This document shows, one piece after another, positions 63,090 through 64,000 of a DNA stretch of 64,000 nucleotides. Each line of letters starts with the position of its first letter. Position 1 is the stretch's first letter. The notes below the pieces were generated by a model. The model saw nothing but the letters and a program-made list of their open reading frames with translations. It searched no databases and was not told the DNA's origin. Made by a program: the position numbers and the translations under genes. The DNA is from Nostoc sp. LEGE 12450 (GTDB lineage Bacteria > Cyanobacteriota > Cyanobacteriia > Cyanobacteriales > Nostocaceae), in NCBI RefSeq assembly GCF_015206895.1, contig NZ_JADEXU010000030.1:1-64000 (forward strand), written 5' to 3'.

Positions 63090-63602
63090 TTATTCAAACA
63101 ACCTGAAATAAGGGTAGCGTACAGGGACACCAGGCTCTTTTTCCAAGTCAAAATTAATCACTTCCCAACAGGGATCTTCTGAGGTATCGGGGCTAAACTC
63201 TACCGGTAAGCCGTATAGTCGAGCAGCGGTAACTTCTGGTTGTCCAGAACGCCAAGGTGTACTGCGTTCTAAATAGCCACTCATCAATTCCTGATAGCGG
63301 CGAGCAATAATCACTTTTGTGGCTCGATAACCTTGGGTATAGAGCTTATCTAATGCTTCGTGAATTTCAAACCGAATACCGTCGGGATGAGTATGCTGCC
63401 TATACCAGTCATTATTCCACCTCCGCCAATGACGGCCTGATTGCAAATGGATTAACTCTCCATTTTGAGGATTAGCTTCAAAAGCGCCATGACGCGGACA
63501 CAAATAGGTATCTGTTAATGTCAGCGCCGGAATAGTCTGGCGACAATGGGGACACTGTATTTCCGGCCCAAACATCGGGTACTGAAAGCCTGGATTCATC
63601 AT
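63090..63602 (-). CDS. TIGR02652 family conserved cyanobacterial protein
   Basis: FQYPMFGPEIQCPHCRQTIPALTLTDTYLCPRHGAFEANPQNGELIHLQSGRHWRRWNNDWYRQHTHPDGIRFEIHEALDKLYTQGY. Confidence 0.78.
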   Translation of the reverse strand: MMNPGFQYPMFGPEIQCPHCRQTIPALTLTDTYLCPRHGAFEANPQNGELIHLQSGRHWRRWNNDWYRQHTHPDGIRFEIHEALDKLYTQGYRATKVIIARRYQELMSGYLERSTPWRSGQPEVTAARLYGLPVEFSPDTSEDPCWEVINFDLEKEPGVPVRYPYFRLFE

Positions 63603-63654
63603 GAAGTGCGTACAAACATAATTTTGTCTTCACCAGCACCAGTGTATTGAATTA

Positions 63655-63830
63655 TACACTGCGGCTCTACCACTTTGGGTTACTTGTTGACTGCTGCACA
63701 GACACAGAGTTGCGGCAATAACATTGTTCATTAGTGTTTTCCTCAGCGTAGAGGCTTGACGCTGTGATATCCTGGTCGTGCAACCAGCCTCAAAGGTTGG
63801 AGTTTCTCCAGTGTTCCTTGGTACCATTAT
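63655..63830 (+). ncRNA. Candidate structured RNA, possibly 6S-like
   Basis: Non-coding interval whose ends are complementary over a long imperfect stem (CACTG, CTTTGGG/CTTTGAGG, CTTGTTG/CTGGTTG, CACAG segments versus the reverse complement of the 3' side), plus internal hairpin CAGCGT-agaggcttg-ACGCTG. Strand and identity uncertain. Confidence 0.35.
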
Positions 63831-63842
63831 TCATATTCTATC

Positions 63843-64000
63843 GTGTCTACCGCTTCTTACTGGACATCTCCTGATTTTTCTCAAGCTGCCTTCATCGCAG
63901 CCAATGCTGTTGTTATGGGTTCGGTAAATATAGCAGCAGGGGTGAGCATTTGGTATGGAGCAGTAGTTAGAGCAGATGTAGAACGCATTGAAATTGGCGA
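63843..64000 (+). CDS. Gamma carbonic anhydrase family (hexapeptide) protein, N-terminal part, truncated by window end
   Basis: GTG start; MSTASYWTSPDFSQAAFIAANAVVMGSVNIAAGVSIWYGAVVRADVERIEIG. Confidence 0.85.
   Translation, partial: MSTASYWTSPDFSQAAFIAANAVVMGSVNIAAGVSIWYGAVVRADVERIEIG

Noticed and set aside
63630-63827. 65-aa minus-strand ORF
   Set aside because: Overlaps the structured non-coding interval; composition not protein-like.
1-64000. Frequent GCGATCGC palindromes
   Set aside because: HIP1 sites, a well-known cyanobacterial genome feature; not specific to this window.

Overview
A 64 kb chromosomal window from a filamentous, Nostoc-like cyanobacterium. Supporting signs are split rpoC1/rpoC2, ndhH, petG, many GCGATCGC (HIP1) sites and typical short dispersed repeats. 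Most of it is housekeeping: an rpsT/tatD/rpoB-rpoC1-rpoC2 block, hisD, hisH, rsmH, rsmD, map, hslO, argD-like, ndhH and petG. The main accessory region is about 13.3-24.4 kb. It carries a PLD-nuclease/SNF2-helicase fusion, an Uma2 nuclease-like gene bracketed by two copies of a palindromic element, a Rpn-like gene remnant, a 62-bp tandem repeat array, and a large Eco57I/PglX-like adenine-type DNA methyltransferase. A 16-bp perfect hairpin directly abuts the methyltransferase start codon. This looks like a compact restriction/defence island and is the best candidate here for an under-described system. Other items include a frameshifted IS982-type element with an apparent TSD, decayed nuclease-like and peptidase C15-like genes, two small ORFs missing from the ORF track (petG and a 31-aa hydrophobic peptide), a possible 6S-like structured RNA, a DNA-homogenised LRR gene, and dispersed repeats apparently inserted in-frame in two coding regions. 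All calls come from reading the sequence and recalling protein families; no searches were run.
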